The position numbers were made by a program, and so were the translations under genes. A stretch of DNA of 64,000 bases, taken from the NCBI GenBank assembly GCA_029851415.1, contig CM056743.1, forward strand, positions 63,704,186 to 63,768,185, read 5' to 3'. The notes beneath the pieces were generated by a model. The model was given only the letters and a program-made list of their open reading frames with translations, did no database searches and had not been told where the DNA came from. Positions 1-11,411 of this stretch are shown here, piece by piece; position 1 is the first letter of the stretch, and every line of letters starts with the position of its first letter. This DNA comes from Eretmocerus hayati. Taxonomy: Eukaryota > Arthropoda > Insecta > Hymenoptera > Aphelinidae.

Positions 1-439
1 TTCACAGTGAATTGACCGAAAATTGAATCGAATGAGTGTTTATGAACGTGCACACCATGAATGAATACGAGAGCAGTTGAGAAGTTGAGTAGCTGGATGA
101 CTCTACCACGACGTGCAGTCGCCGATAGTAGCAGAGCGCCGTCGGATAACTATGTTGATTCTCTTCCCGGAAGCCACGCAGCCGATTAGAAGCTGACGGA
201 GGTCGACTTTATCGTCCAACCCACGAGCTGGACGCAACAGTCGGGTGATATATTTGTGTTGTCCAGTATGAGGAGAGTCAAGCAGCTGCCATTATTTGCC
301 TCTCATCAAGAAAATATTAATAATCGTATGAAAAGGTACTTCATTTGATCTTATTGGAAGTTCAATCGATTGTTTTATAACTTCCTCAAAATGAGAAGAA
401 ATATGGAAGAACTGGAGAAAATAGTCCAAGGACTACCAC

Positions 440-811
440 ACATATCATTGTCAGTCACTCTTATCTGAAATCGCAGAATTTGAAACTCGCCTAGATGATG
501 CTATATTATCATGCTGTGAGGTTGAAGAGCTCGAACGCTATTTGACCGACGTGGTTCTCGGAAAAATAGAAGGTAAAACAGGAGAATTCCTTTCATCAGT
601 TAGTACAATCAAACAATCCCAAGTAATTCTCCATTTTGATATGTGGGATCAAATGATCACCCATCACAAGCAAATTAAAAAGAAGCGCTATTTGCGAGGA
701 AGATGGTCCCGCTCTTTGGGATGAATCCGAAATTTTTGATTACCCACGAAGGAAATACGAACTTAATCTATGGAACGATTCTGATTCTGATGATGACTGT
801 GATGATGAATA
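440..811 (+). pseudogene. Broken acidic / coiled-coil-like frame, unrecognised
   Basis: One frame is open from about 440 to 723. It begins with a charged helical stretch (residues such as SEIAEFETRLDD, then CCEVEELERYL) that looks like a coiled coil. Just before its stop, another frame takes over at about 685-811 and encodes an acidic tail (NDSDSDDDCDDE) ending in TAG. The two halves read like one protein split by a frameshift. I do not recognise the family. A retrotransposon gag N-terminus and an exon of a host gene are both possible. No start codon can be justified, so the boundaries are only limits of the open frames. Confidence 0.2.
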
Positions 812-2689
812 GATCGATGAAAGGGCCGAATCAGTACATGAATTTTTTCGAATTCGCGAGATGATCTTTCCTCGAACAGTGGAATTGTCCTATGGTACAA
901 GAGAGAAACACCATCGGTCCGCAAAATCTCAAAATCCAAAGATTACATCATACCGAAGAGAAGAGTATTAGTTCAGTCCAATCAATTCAAGATAGCGAAA
1001 TCATCTCAGTGCAACAAGTTAAAGAATCTAAAATACCCCAGTCAGGGACAAATATCATTTCTGATGGAGCTGGAAGGAATATCATCAAGCCTCCCGAAGA
1101 ACTCAAACATTGCTATGGAGAAGTTCATTTTACATCAGAGGAAGAGCTCGAGTATTTGCCTTCAAAGTTGCTGTGACAGCGGAAAATTGTGTTGCTCGAG
1201 TCACGAGCAAGCAGAGCTCTCAAGTCAGCCGAGATCAAGCAAAATTCCTGCATGCAGTGGTGCTCATTCAACGAAAGAGCATAATTATTGGAAGTTCGAC
1301 CAAGTATTTTGAGTTCGGGCAAATCGAGACCCCTTAAACTGGAATCGATCCAAGATTCGTCCAGGGTCCGCGGAAAATACCCCGGCCCCCGTACGAGACC
1401 TCACAGATTGCTGGGAAAGCCCGGCCGCCTCGTGAGGAGCCGCCCTGGCTTGCCACCACCAGAGAGGAGCTCCTACCTCTCATCGGACTAACAAAGGAGC
1501 AACGTCGTGGAATTTTTGCAGCACCGGCTGAAAATTCCAACCCTTCCGTCAGAGCCTTAAAAACCAAAGAAAGCATCACCGATATTTCGGTGATTTTGAT
1601 CATCATTTATATTCATTATCGCATTCTTGATCAGGGAGATATATTTGCAATTTCCTCTATACTATCATTCCAGGCAAAGCAATTTTCTTACATGACGAAT
1701 GGCCTCAAATCAATACTCGAAATTTGATGTTACCAGTTTTGGAATCATTTTCACTAAAACAGAGCTGATCTGAATTTCCAATCATCTTCAAAATAATCGG
1801 CAAATATCTTACCACAGAATTGCAGGAAAAAGATTAAATACTCAACCTCTTGAATGATTCATAAACTACCCAAATTACATGCTATTAGAAATTTTTGAGG
1901 GATTTTTCCTCGTACAAAATCAGAACCCCAAAAAGAGATCCATCCTTCACTCAATCCAACTTCAAAGTATAAAGTATCAAAGTTGGTAGAGACAAACTCC
2001 TGACTCATGAACAAGAAACTGAGGAATCCCAGTAACCCATCCGATTATATTTGAGACAAAGTCAATCAGTGATAATCATTAGCAACTTTCATCCCTGCTG
2101 AACATAGAGCCCATAAAATACAGATATGAGATGAACTGCAATGATGATGCCGGCCACGTCATACGCAGAAGTACTCTCTTTTCTATCCTCTAGACATTTG
2201 ATTACCCATGATTGTTGCTTATGGAAGCAGAGTCAGTATTCGCTCATCATTCTGATTTTTATTTCACTTGTCCTAGCGACCGCGAAAATACCCCGGCCGC
2301 CGGACGGGAGTCTGAAGGATTTTCTCTTTCCTTCCAGCTCGACTCATATTTCGCCTTCTTTTTCCTTGACCCAAAATTCGTCGAAACGAAAAAAAGTTGC
2401 GATTCACGAAGGGTTGTAGATTTGATCAATGAATATCATCATGATATGGAAATTGTACGTGATATTGTACTCTTATCCGCAGTAGAAAAGAAGAAACTTG
2501 ATGTATGGATATGAATTATCGATATGTAATACTGCCTGTCTGTGAAGAATCATTTGTCATATATATAAGTCATGTATAATGATTGCACAAGTACAGCACT
2601 ACACTACACATCGGGTTTCCGAATCAAAAGTATAATATGTATTCGAGATTATTCAAGATCTTACTTTCAAAAATAATTTCCATACTCGA

Positions 2690-3075
2690 GGATTTTTCAA
2701 TCAATGCTTTCAAGTTTTCTCGAAATTTTGCACGGTCCTCTTCAGCGCATCGGGGACGATGCGAATCTCCGGCTCCGGACGCATGTGACGTGGTGAGTCT
2801 CGGGCCTCCTGCTCGCACCTCTCCTCGTCCCTTGACGATTCACCAGCGACGACTTCACGAGCCGCGCAACGTCTGAGCGTTGCTCGGCTGCCGTCGCAGG
2901 TGCATCGTCAGCACCTTGACGGGGCTTCGCACTCTCCCCTTTAGCACTACTTCACGGCGATGCAGAGCATCGTCGATGACGTTGCTCGGCATGCTCGAGA
3001 GACCGCTCGGATCGGCCAAGCCACCCAGACCATCTCGAGTGCGCTTCGCGCCGCGTTCCACACTTACCACTTACA
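2690..3075 (-). other. GC-rich island with short minus-strand frame
   Basis: This block is clearly richer in G+C than its surroundings. Its longest frame on the minus strand (2855-3070, 71 codons) is basic and serine-rich, with no domain I recognise. Abrupt compositional edges suggest an inserted fragment or an exon of different origin, but sequence alone does not decide. Confidence 0.25.
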
Positions 3076-3963
3076 CTTACTTTTCCAAATATATAAAGGC
3101 GTCAGTGAAGTACATCTTGCCTATTATTTAAACATCTCCCTCACATCTCACCTACGTGCCAGATACCCCCCCCCCCCACTTCTCACATAAAAGAATCGAT
3201 TTTTTGGGAATACAATTTGCGAAATCCTGGCAAAAGTGATACTCGATTTAAAGTTTAGTGTTTTTCCAAGGGAAAAATGAGTTCGAACTCTTCTACCGCG
3301 TTCCTAGGCCTATTTTTTGCTATCTTTCATATACCGATATCGTGGGCCATTGGAAATTGTTCGTCTTACGCCGGAATTCATATCCGTGAGCTCAGCTCTA
3401 TGAGATAGCCAAGGCAACCTCTTCCCAAATGACCACTCGGTGAAGTCAATGAAATATGAAGCCATAGCTAGAGTGCGTCAAGTAGGTGGATGCCTCCGGG
3501 CGTGAATTTCTCCTAGAGTCTTCATTAAAAGTATCCCTCTGCTCCTCCGCTATTCTGTCTCTCCCCCTCCTCCGCATGATATGAAAATAGGCGCCGTAAT
3601 TGCAATAGACGCCACGAGGGCAATGGTGCCGTGAGTATGTCCACATCTCCCATGCTCATGAACGGGGGGCCAAAAGGCATAAAAACCAAGGAATGCTCCC
3701 TGTCGGAGCTCTCACCACTGCATTCGGTGCCTTCGACTCACCTGTTGATAGTCATCGGGATTCAGTGGTCTTTGGAACGATGTAAATCTGTGTCGGATGC
3801 ATGAAATGGACTTCACCAAGTAGTCATTTCGAAGGGACTTTTCTTCTCGGCTTTTCAACGAAATTGGTTCCAGGAATCTGAATTCCTGCACATTCGCAGA
3901 GAACGAACCATCATCAATCGTCTTGGAAATAGATTCGTGAAGAACAGTAAAGATGAGCCTTAG

Positions 3964-4521
3964 TAGGTAGTTATATTACCCTCGAAATTCGATCACTAAG
4001 TGGCTAAACTCAGTACAACACGATGTTTGTGGGTTCAAACGATAGGTAATAGCTCCAACAATCGATATTAACAAGAATTGATGTTTACAAATTGGGGCGC
4101 GGTATGAATAAACAATAAATACACGCATTTTTTGACCTTTTGGTTTAAACAAATTTCAGCGAATTTGTTTAAACAAATTCGATTTTGACTTTGATGAGGG
4201 ATAACTCGAAAGGGTTGCAGTTTGCGAGGAAAAGTGTTCCGATCAATTCTGTAGATCTTTTAGAGATCAACAAAAAGTTATTCCACAAATTTTCTCAAAA
4301 AATTGATATTTTCCGACTTATTGTGGAAAAACCGAGAAAAAGGTCAAGAAATGCATGTTTTTATTGTTTATTCATAACGCGCCCTAATTTTTGAACATTG
4401 ATTCTTGTTAATATCGATTATTGAAGCTATTGCCTATCGTTTGAACCCACAAACGTGTTGTACCGAGTTTAGCCACTTTCTCGCGCCAGGAGCGTCTTTT
4501 CGGGGGTAATTTAACTACCTA
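3964..4521. mobile_element. Foldback MITE, about 558 bp, TTAG flanks
   Basis: The two halves are inverted copies of each other: the left arm starts TAGGTAGTTATATTACCC and the right arm ends GGGTAATTTAACTACCTA. Shared interior blocks include one reading TGGGTTCAAACGATAGG on the left, seen reverse-complemented on the right. TTAG occurs directly outside both ends (3960-3963 and 4522-4525), a plausible 4-bp target duplication. No protein is encoded. The superfamily is not assignable from the ends alone. Confidence 0.65.
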
Positions 4522-4525
4522 TTAG

Positions 4526-5869
4526 TATGTGAAGAAGGTTTTCGAGACCATTCTCCTCCTGGGATAATACAGAATTTATATATAACATCTAATGTTCACG
4601 GATCCAGAAAACTGGATTCTCGAATGATGAATCTTTTTTGTATATCTCACCTCTCTGCTCGATAAAACCTCTCGTAATCTCAGAATCTATTGGACATGAT
4701 CGATTTCAATAGGCTCTTCCAAGAGCTCTCGAATGCTTCGGAGTTGACATCTTGTACCACGGAGTCACATGGAAGTTAGACCTGGGAGGTGATTTCCCTT
4801 TGTATGTCTCTTCCGCGCAACTACTCATATTCAAATTCCTGTCGATTAGTTGGTTGAGTGGTATGCCCGTTCATCGACTTTGCCAGAAAAGCCACGATCT
4901 TAGAGACCCTTGCTCAAATCGGATCTTTATGTCCTCATCATGAACGAGATCAGAAAAATTATATGGAATTCGGTGGGTCTTCTCCGCCTGTGGAACTAGA
5001 CAAAGTATTTAGAGAGTTAGTTTCCAAGAGGATTCTTCTACTGCTCTGATTTTCAAAAAGCTTAGACCAAGACACAGCTCAGATTGGGTATGGTATTTGG
5101 AGATGTGGCAGAGAAACAGAGCCTCCAAACGAGCATTTCAATGACTCCGTATGATGCATGAGTCAAAAACATCGACTTGAACGATCTTATCTCCTAAAAG
5201 TGGCCCAAATTAGCCATCCGGATCAAATTACCCGGTTCCTAGGGACAATTATCACCCAGCAATACATTCTGGTTATCTTCCAACAGATCTTTTCCCCGGC
5301 GTACTACCTGCATCCGCTCACCGTATCATCTCAAAATTCGAAGCAACGAAGAGGGAAGTTATGAACAGTGAAATTGCTAGGCTCAGAAACACAACGCAGA
5401 TTCTGAATGGGTAAGGTTAATATTATTCCATTACAATCGAAATTGTATTCCTCTATAACGTTTCTAACTCCTACCCGTGTATTTACGACTTTTCCGGCGA
5501 TTATTTTGAAGTACAACCTCACAAAGATGAGCTTGGGAAGATTATTTGTGATCATGCGATTCTCAAAAGATCAGTTGCTTCTTTGGTCGGACGCTAACGG
5601 GAATGTTACTGCTTAGTCTCGCCTCTTTTTTTGGTTATACCTTAGACTGGTGGCGTGTGATGACTCCGGAGATACTCTTCCATGACTGGATAGTGTAATG
5701 ACTCCTCTCCAGGATCGTCTCCATTATGGAGGTTTAAAATATCAGGGTTTTTGACTCAAGGACTGATGAAATTTCTATCAGTCTGGGGGTCATGGTGAAG
5801 CTCGATGAAGATGAAGGTGCAATCGTGTGATACTCACTCCCTCCTCACTCCACTTTTTCCAGAAGTCTA
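4526..5869. other. No recognisable feature
   Basis: Only short interrupted frames are present (at most about 75 codons). I see no repeat arms, microsatellite or protein motif. Confidence 0.5.
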
Positions 5870-6010
5870 ACTTGGCGAGTATGACCATCCTTCCCCTCTA
5901 TCACTTCATCTGGGATCAAAAATTGAATTTCAACTCTTGAGGATCATGAGATCAGCGGGAACATATCGAGTAACTATGCAGCAGAACCGAAACGGGGAAC
6001 GAATGGATAG
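5870..6010 (+). repeat. Dispersed repeat, copy 1
   Basis: This segment matches the reverse complement of about 50025-50205 over at least 130 bp. Shared phrases include one reading TTTCAACTCTTGAGG followed by TCATGAGATCAG. The copies differ by scattered substitutions. A diverged third version starts directly downstream at 6018. No coding capacity. Confidence 0.65.
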
Positions 6011-6017
6011 AGAATGA

Positions 6018-6450
6018 AAAATACTAATTTCAACTCTTGAATGTCCTGAGATCAAGAAAAGTATGTCGAGTAATTGTTTTGCAGAATCTTAACGTGAAAC
6101 GCACGGACATGGATTGATAGAATTACAACTTGATTCTTTCAGTAATCCTCACTCAACTTGAGTTACTCACCATCACTTTTATCTACCAGATATATTGAGA
6201 ATGATCATGTATTTAGACCCGTGGGGAGGAACCGAGAACCAGAAGATTCAATCCAGCACTGATCGCTTTGGTTCAAGAATCAGTAGAGATTGTAAGTAAT
6301 TAAAGTTGAGTCAAAATTACCGAAAAAATCAAATTGTAATTCTATCAATCCTTGTCGATGCGTTTCACGTTAAGATTCTGCAAAACAAATACTCGACATA
6401 CTTTTCTTGATCTCAGGACTATCAAGAGTTGAAATTAGTATTTTTCATCC
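6018..6450. repeat. Inverted repeat pair related to the dispersed repeat
   Basis: The left arm (6018-6145) and right arm (6325-6450) are inverted copies over about 125 bp at roughly 90 percent identity, separated by about 180 bp. Each arm contains phrases reading TTTCAACTCTTGA and TTTTGCAGAATCTTAACGTGAAACG. The arms are also related to the neighbouring copy at 5870-6010, so this looks like a foldback derivative of that family. The stretch from 6451 to 6967 shows nothing recognisable. Confidence 0.6.
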
Positions 6451-6975
6451 TCCCGGCACGAAAGTACGTCCTTCCGTGCCTCATTTCGGTCACGAAAGAG
6501 CGACTTTTGCTGCCGCTGCTGCCCACGTGCGTGCAGTGCAACGGAAATGCATGTAAAGCATACACGACAGACATAACCTATAGAGGTTATGTTTACCAGC
6601 ATTGATCTGTAATGATAATATAATTGGACGGAACGTATCCCTCTGATGCAGATATACCGCTGACGAGGAAGGAAATGTTACCATGGGATGATTGTAGGGC
6701 AGGATTTCTCACCTTTCACGACATAAATGAAATGAACACGCAGCGACAAGAGTTTTGGACCATGACGAGCTAGGAAATACAAACACAATTCTGTTTGAAG
6801 ACTCACAGGCTGAGCATGATAATAGCATTTATCATCCGTTCAAATCTTTCACAATACATTTCACTTCATCATTTTTCTGCTTGCGTCCGCCCCGACCATC
6901 AAAAGTTCAGCTGACGCCTCGCTTTCGCAGAAGTCGGGCGGACGAGCACAGCAAATCACAATTGCAAGTATGCAG

Positions 6976-7735
6976 TAGGGTGGGCCGAAAAAGGGCGTTT
7001 TTTGGAAATCGATACGCCCTAGCGTAGAAATGTTGTGTTTGTACATATAGATGTGAAAAAAATTCTGCTGGACGCTGAGAAATGAGATTTTAGGTCCCAG
7101 CAAGAGCCATCAAGCTTTTATCAAAATTAACGCATGTTTGAATGGGACTGTGCCTAATTCGCGGCACTTCTTTCTTCCTAACTTTGCTCGCATTTCTGGC
7201 GCATTCAAGCATTTTGCATTGTACTTCAGCTCATTTTGGAGCTTGTTCCAAAACCTACAAAATGAGCTGAAGTACGTCTAATTTCGACTAACCCGAGCCA
7301 ATCTATCTCAATTTTTCCAATGCGAGTTTTGAAAGGAGTGAGGCGGGAGGGGGAAGTCGCTTATTCTCGGATTTTTCAAAACTTATCATTTCTCAGAAAA
7401 ATTGAGATAGATTGGCTCGGGTTTGTCGAAATTGGACGTACCTGAGCTCATTTTGTAGGTTTTGGAACAAGCTTCAAAATGAGCCAGAGTACGTTGGAAA
7501 ATGCTTGGATGCGCCAGAAACGCGAGCAAAGTTAGGAAGAGGAAAGTGCCGGATTAGGCACATTCCCATTTAAACCTTTGTTAATTTTGATAAAAGATTG
7601 ATGGCTCTTGCTGGGACCTAAAATCTTATTTCTCAGCGTCCAGCAAATTTTCTTTCACATCTATATGTACAGACACAACATTTCCACGCTAGGGCGTATC
7701 AATTTTCGAAAAAAGCCCTTTTTCGGCCCACCCTA
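6976..7735. mobile_element. hAT-like foldback MITE with 8-bp duplication
   Basis: The element is 760 bp and nearly palindromic. It begins TAGGGTGGGCCGAAAAAGGG and ends with the inverted form, and each arm is over 300 bp. It is flanked by perfect 8-bp direct repeats GTATGCAG at 6968-6975 and 7736-7743. An 8-bp duplication and ends of this type fit the hAT superfamily. No frame encodes a transposase, so it is non-autonomous. A second member of the family starts at 62549. Confidence 0.85.
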
Positions 7736-7971
7736 GTATGCAGCTATAGTTGATCTACAAGCACATATGTGAACATATGTGTATGAGGAACAGCGGCAGT
7801 AGAAGAGCTGCGAGATCGTCTGCTCTAGAGCCACCCCTTCAAAGTCGCCAGCATCTGCAGAAGTGAGGTTGAATGCGTACTTTTATATTATTATATTGAT
7901 TGAATTTCAAAGTACTTTCGGGCCGCGAGTAAGAAAAATAGTATACAGCACACGGCAGAGAAGTGAGATGC

Positions 7972-8032
7972 CCGTGACTGTGTGATATCAATGCCTCGGC
8001 TTTGCCTCGGCATTATCATCACACAGTCACGG
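7972..8032 (+). other. Near-perfect 24-bp hairpin
   Basis: CCGTGACTGTGTGAT and the following nine bases pair with the segment ending ATCACACAGTCACGG. About 22 of 24 pairs match, with a 13-base loop that repeats CTCGGC and GCCTCGG. It may be the tip of a small palindromic MITE or a transcribed hairpin. Nothing around it identifies a gene. Confidence 0.45.
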
Positions 8033-8070
8033 AAATCCAACTTCCTTGCCTAGTACAGTAATATGGGGAT

Positions 8071-8455
8071 ATCTCCGAAATTTTTGATTTTCGGACTCAA
8101 AAAGTGTCACAGCGGTGGAAATCGAGATATATGGCTAGAGCCTATTATTGAGCAAGCACAATGGTTCAAGTATAAGGATTGTATGCAATCGGGTGTTGGA
8201 ATGTAGCAACGAAAGTCAGAATTGGAATATACTGAATGCTCCACCCATAGTTTCATCATTTCTTGATGCATTTTTCACAAAACTGCGGCTGCACAGACCT
8301 CGTTCAAACGAATGGTACTCGTGGAGCGCCCAAAGTTTCGGTGGGTGGAAATTGGTATGATATTTTGAGGGTATTTGTAACATGTTTACAGTATTTAAAG
8401 GTCTGTGCCCCCTCTACCGCGCGCGTGCCTTCCGAAATGCTGTGCGATTAAGGAT
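8071..8455 (+). repeat. 385-bp dispersed repeat, copy 1 (uninterrupted)
   Basis: This region aligns in the same orientation with 62159-62548, with few differences. Shared phrases include TTTTCGGACTCAAAAAGTGTC and GGTGGGTGGAAATTGGTATG. Copy 1 continues past the point where copy 2 is interrupted by a foldback element, so it preserves the uninserted site at 8448-8455. No conserved protein frame is evident. Confidence 0.8.
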
Positions 8456-8685
8456 GTTGTACGCACGGTCTCTTTTTTGTTTCATCCGGTTCCCTGGCTT
8501 CTCCGTCAAGGCACATAGGTCTACAGTAGCTCAATTTCTTCAATTCTTTGTGGAGAATACGATAAGTATACTCCAAAGTGTCTCTGGATATCGCTCCACA
8601 AGTTGTAACGTCTGCGTCGAGTCAAGAATTTTTTCCCGAAAATCTGTGACACTCACATCTCTACGTGTCACGGCTGAGCACAGTG

Positions 8686-8820
8686 CAGGGTATCTATAGA
8701 TCCTGGAATTCCTGGAAATCCTGGAATCTCCTTGAATTTGATTTCAAATCCTTGAATTCCTTGAAAACTCTTCGAACTAGTTTCCAATCCTTGGAATTTT
8801 CATCGAAACTCTTTCATCTG
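8686..8820 (+). mobile_element. hAT-type left terminus
   Basis: The segment begins CAGGGTATCTATAG, which is the inverted form of the sequence ending at 34490. It is followed by repeated CCTTGAAT / CCTGGAAT subterminal motifs, like those next to the 34490 end on the same strand. This suggests left and right ends of one hAT family. The six bases outside it, ACAGTG at 8680-8685, are identical to those directly outside the 34490 end. Confidence 0.6.
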
Positions 8821-9558
8821 AACATTTCGTGTATCAGAGACCAATTCAAAATGCCCGCGTTCACTCTAGTCTCTGCAGCTACCGTGAGCGCAGTGGCGCT
8901 GGTGTTTCTGCGCTTGCGTCGGCCCATTCTATACGTCTGTCATATGTTCTTATCGCTTCCACACGCCGGGCGCGAAGATTTCCTTGTTGTCGAATGGTTG
9001 AACACCTGCAGTTTATCAAATGTGCCAAACTTAGTGTGCGTTGAGAAGCATTGGAAGTTCTTATTGAATACAGTGATCACACAACGTGTTCTCAATTCAA
9101 TATCGTGTATATGGCTGATTCGTTGACATCGAAGACATAGAGGTTGTACGGGAAAGGAATGTTTGCAGTATGAACTCGTAGTTCAGATCGTGGACTCTCA
9201 TCAGCAATAATATAACAACAGCAAACGAAATCACCATACACGTGAGCACAGGTATGTATCGCTTCACTGGTGGAGGTATATTATATTCGATAGTCTCGTG
9301 ATTGTCACTTTCTTTCATTATTGCTACTACCTGCTGAGACTTGTCGATACAATGCATGCTATATTTGAAAGATGAGGAAATTGGTGAGGCAAATCCTTGC
9401 AATAACGATCATCTCGTGTAGATTATTATGTCCGTTCCATCATTGGATTTCATTAGGCAGCCATTTTATTATGCATCCCTCTTTCACTCGCAATGTACAT
9501 CGAATAAAGAGTTTTCTGCATGGTCGGATGGCGCTCGACTGTTCTTGATTCCTAAAGG
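8821..9558. other. Unassigned sequence between hAT end and LINE
   Basis: If 8686 is a hAT left end, this could be internal hAT sequence. Nothing else is recognisable apart from the small minus-strand frame at 9097-9402. Confidence 0.35.
9097..9402 (-). CDS. Possible small single-pass membrane protein or exon
   Basis: The frame is 101 codons starting with ATG. A polar N-terminal half is followed by one hydrophobic segment around residues 50-68 (VLTCMVISFAVVILLLM), flanked by Lys-Arg on the N-terminal side and Arg on the C-terminal side. A short polar tail ends TRY. I do not recognise the family, there are no neighbours to give context, and a frame of this length can arise by chance in AT-rich DNA. 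It is listed because the hydrophobic segment has the composition of a real transmembrane helix. Confidence 0.22.
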   Translation of the reverse strand: MQGFASPISSSFKYSMHCIDKSQQVVAIMKESDNHETIEYNIPPPVKRYIPVLTCMVISFAVVILLLMRVHDLNYEFILQTFLSRTTSMSSMSTNQPYTRY

Positions 9559-9978
9559 TGAATGAATGAATGAACGAATGATAACCTTTATTCGCTTGAG
9601 GGCAAAAATACAAAAATACAGTAGCATATGAAACATATGTCACTTATACATAATAATTACATTAAATTTGTAGAAATTTGTCGTTTTGGTTAAGGCTATT
9701 CGAATTATCACAGAAAGTGACTAGTCATCTCGAGGCATCGTAAGATGCTAAGAGTCATGAAAAGAAAAAGAAGAAAAAGTCACGTTTTCATATATATATA
9801 TACATATATCAGTCTTAACAAAAAAGGTTGAGGAAAAGAAAACATTTTTCCGTTTGGGAAGACATATAAAAAAAGACATGGGCCCACAGTCATATCACAG
9901 GAATCTCAGTTCGGAAACGAAAAAGTCACGCATAGAAGTAGAAGACATCAATTGAAACGGGCTCATGCCTATCACAGT

Positions 9979-11411
9979 TTACAAATTAAAATAGTGTTTT
10001 TTCTCCACATCAATCCTCTGGGAGGATAGTGTTAACAGGAAGTCTTTTAAGGACTCTTGAAATGATGATATCTCCCCAAGCTGCCGAAAGCCCGGAGGGA
10101 GAAAGTTCCACAAATGAGCACATTGAACCTGGAAAGATCTTCTTCCATATTCAAGTCTCATGTTGGGAACTTCGAGTACCTGCTCTTCTAGATCACCCCG
10201 TGCGGGGCGCTCGGATTGGTAGCTGGTAAACATCGCAGCTAGGTAGCCAGGTTCTGCTAAGTGCATGATCTTATGCATCAAGAGAGCTGCGAAGTACATT
10301 CTCCGCGAATCAGTACGTAACCAACCCAAGCGCTCCCTAAACGGGGCGATGTGCTCGTCTCTCCTAAGATCGAAAATATATCTCACACATGAATTGCTCA
10401 GTCTCTGTACCCGTTGCCGCTGTTCGTCCGTGGCGTCGAGGTACACGACCGCGCAATAATCTAGGTGCGGTTGAACCAATGACTCGACTAGGCGAATTCG
10501 GAGAGGTCTGGTGATACATGTCCTAAAAAACCGCAGACCGTATAGGGCTCTGTTGACTTCCTTAGTTACTTGGTCGATGTGCGGTTTCCATGTCAATTCA
10601 CTGTCAAGTGTAACACCGAGACTCACGACCGTATCACTGAACGGGATGAACTGTCCTTCCTGTATCTCAACCCCTGGCAAGTCCATTCCCTTCAGATCCT
10701 TGATATTTCTCTCCGAGCTGAAGTAGATTGCCTTGGTCTTGCCAGCGTTGAGACACAGGCCGGAACTTCTGGCCCACTCGGCAACTAGTCGTCCTATTTC
10801 GCCCAGCCGAGCAATACCTTCCCTGATCTTATTTTTCTCGATTTGGAGATGAATTTGGAGATCATCCGCATAAAATAGATGATGTACCGACTTTCCGTCT
10901 AGCAAGCTAGCCAGGTCATTCACATACAAGCTGAAGAGGAGAGGCCCAAGGACGGACCCCTGTGGAACACCCAGATTGGTTTCGAGCCAATCAGATTTGC
11001 CTACTTTAGAAGTGATTTGTTGGGTGCAACCCTGTAAATATGATTTTATCCACAGGAGCGCCGATCTTGAGAAGCCAAGATGTCGTAGCTTCCTCAACAG
11101 CTTGGATGGTGAGATGGTGTCAAAAGCCTCGCTAAAATCGAATAGTAGGAGCAGAGTGATCTTCTTCCTGTCTATACCTACTCTGATGTCATCGGTCAAT
11201 TCAACAAAGCTGTCTGGGTGCTATGGTGTTGCCTAAAACCAGTCTGGAAGCGATCAAGTATCTTCTCGATTTTTAAATACTCCGTGATTTGGTCATGTGC
11301 GATTTTTCCAGAACCTTGGAGAGAAAGTACAGCAGTGCTATAGGACGGGAGTCCGAAACCGTTGATGGAGCAGCAGTCTTCTTTAGTGCAATCAGCTGCG
11401 CTTGCTTCCAA
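9979..11411 (-). pseudogene. LINE ORF2: catalytic reverse transcriptase and C-terminus
   Basis: After a short piece at 11200-11411, the main frame 11199-9979 carries the catalytic palm: LLLFDFSEAFDTIS (first Asp), GVPQGSVLGPLLFSLYVNDL, and LFYADDLQIH (YADD) about residue 105. A GVTLDSELTWKPHI motif (block 6/7) and a long C-terminal thumb region ending around FLLTLSSQRIDVEKKHYFNL follow. Sequence between 9979 and 9593 is the 3' UTR. The arrangement fits CR1/Jockey-group LINEs. I do not assign a clade more finely, because that needs a tree. Confidence 0.85.

Larger units (their letters stand above)
1..3959. other. Unassigned AT-rich region
   Basis: I see no intact gene, tRNA or complete mobile element here. 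The short frames are interrupted by stops and do not resemble families I know. Visible items are an acidic broken frame near 440-811, a phrase reading GAAAATACCCCGGCC that occurs near both 1373 and 2285 (possibly pieces of one old repeat), a GC-rich island at 2690-3075 and a run of 12 C at 3166-3177. The stretch could be host intergenic DNA or strongly decayed transposon sequence. Confidence 0.5.

Noticed and set aside
1064..1606. Cluster of overlapping 65-94-codon frames
   Set aside because: Several frames on both strands compete, and none shows a domain or clear start. I keep the area as unassigned.
3166..3177. Run of 12 C as a regulatory element
   Set aside because: An isolated homopolymer with no associated motif. 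Slippage is sufficient explanation.
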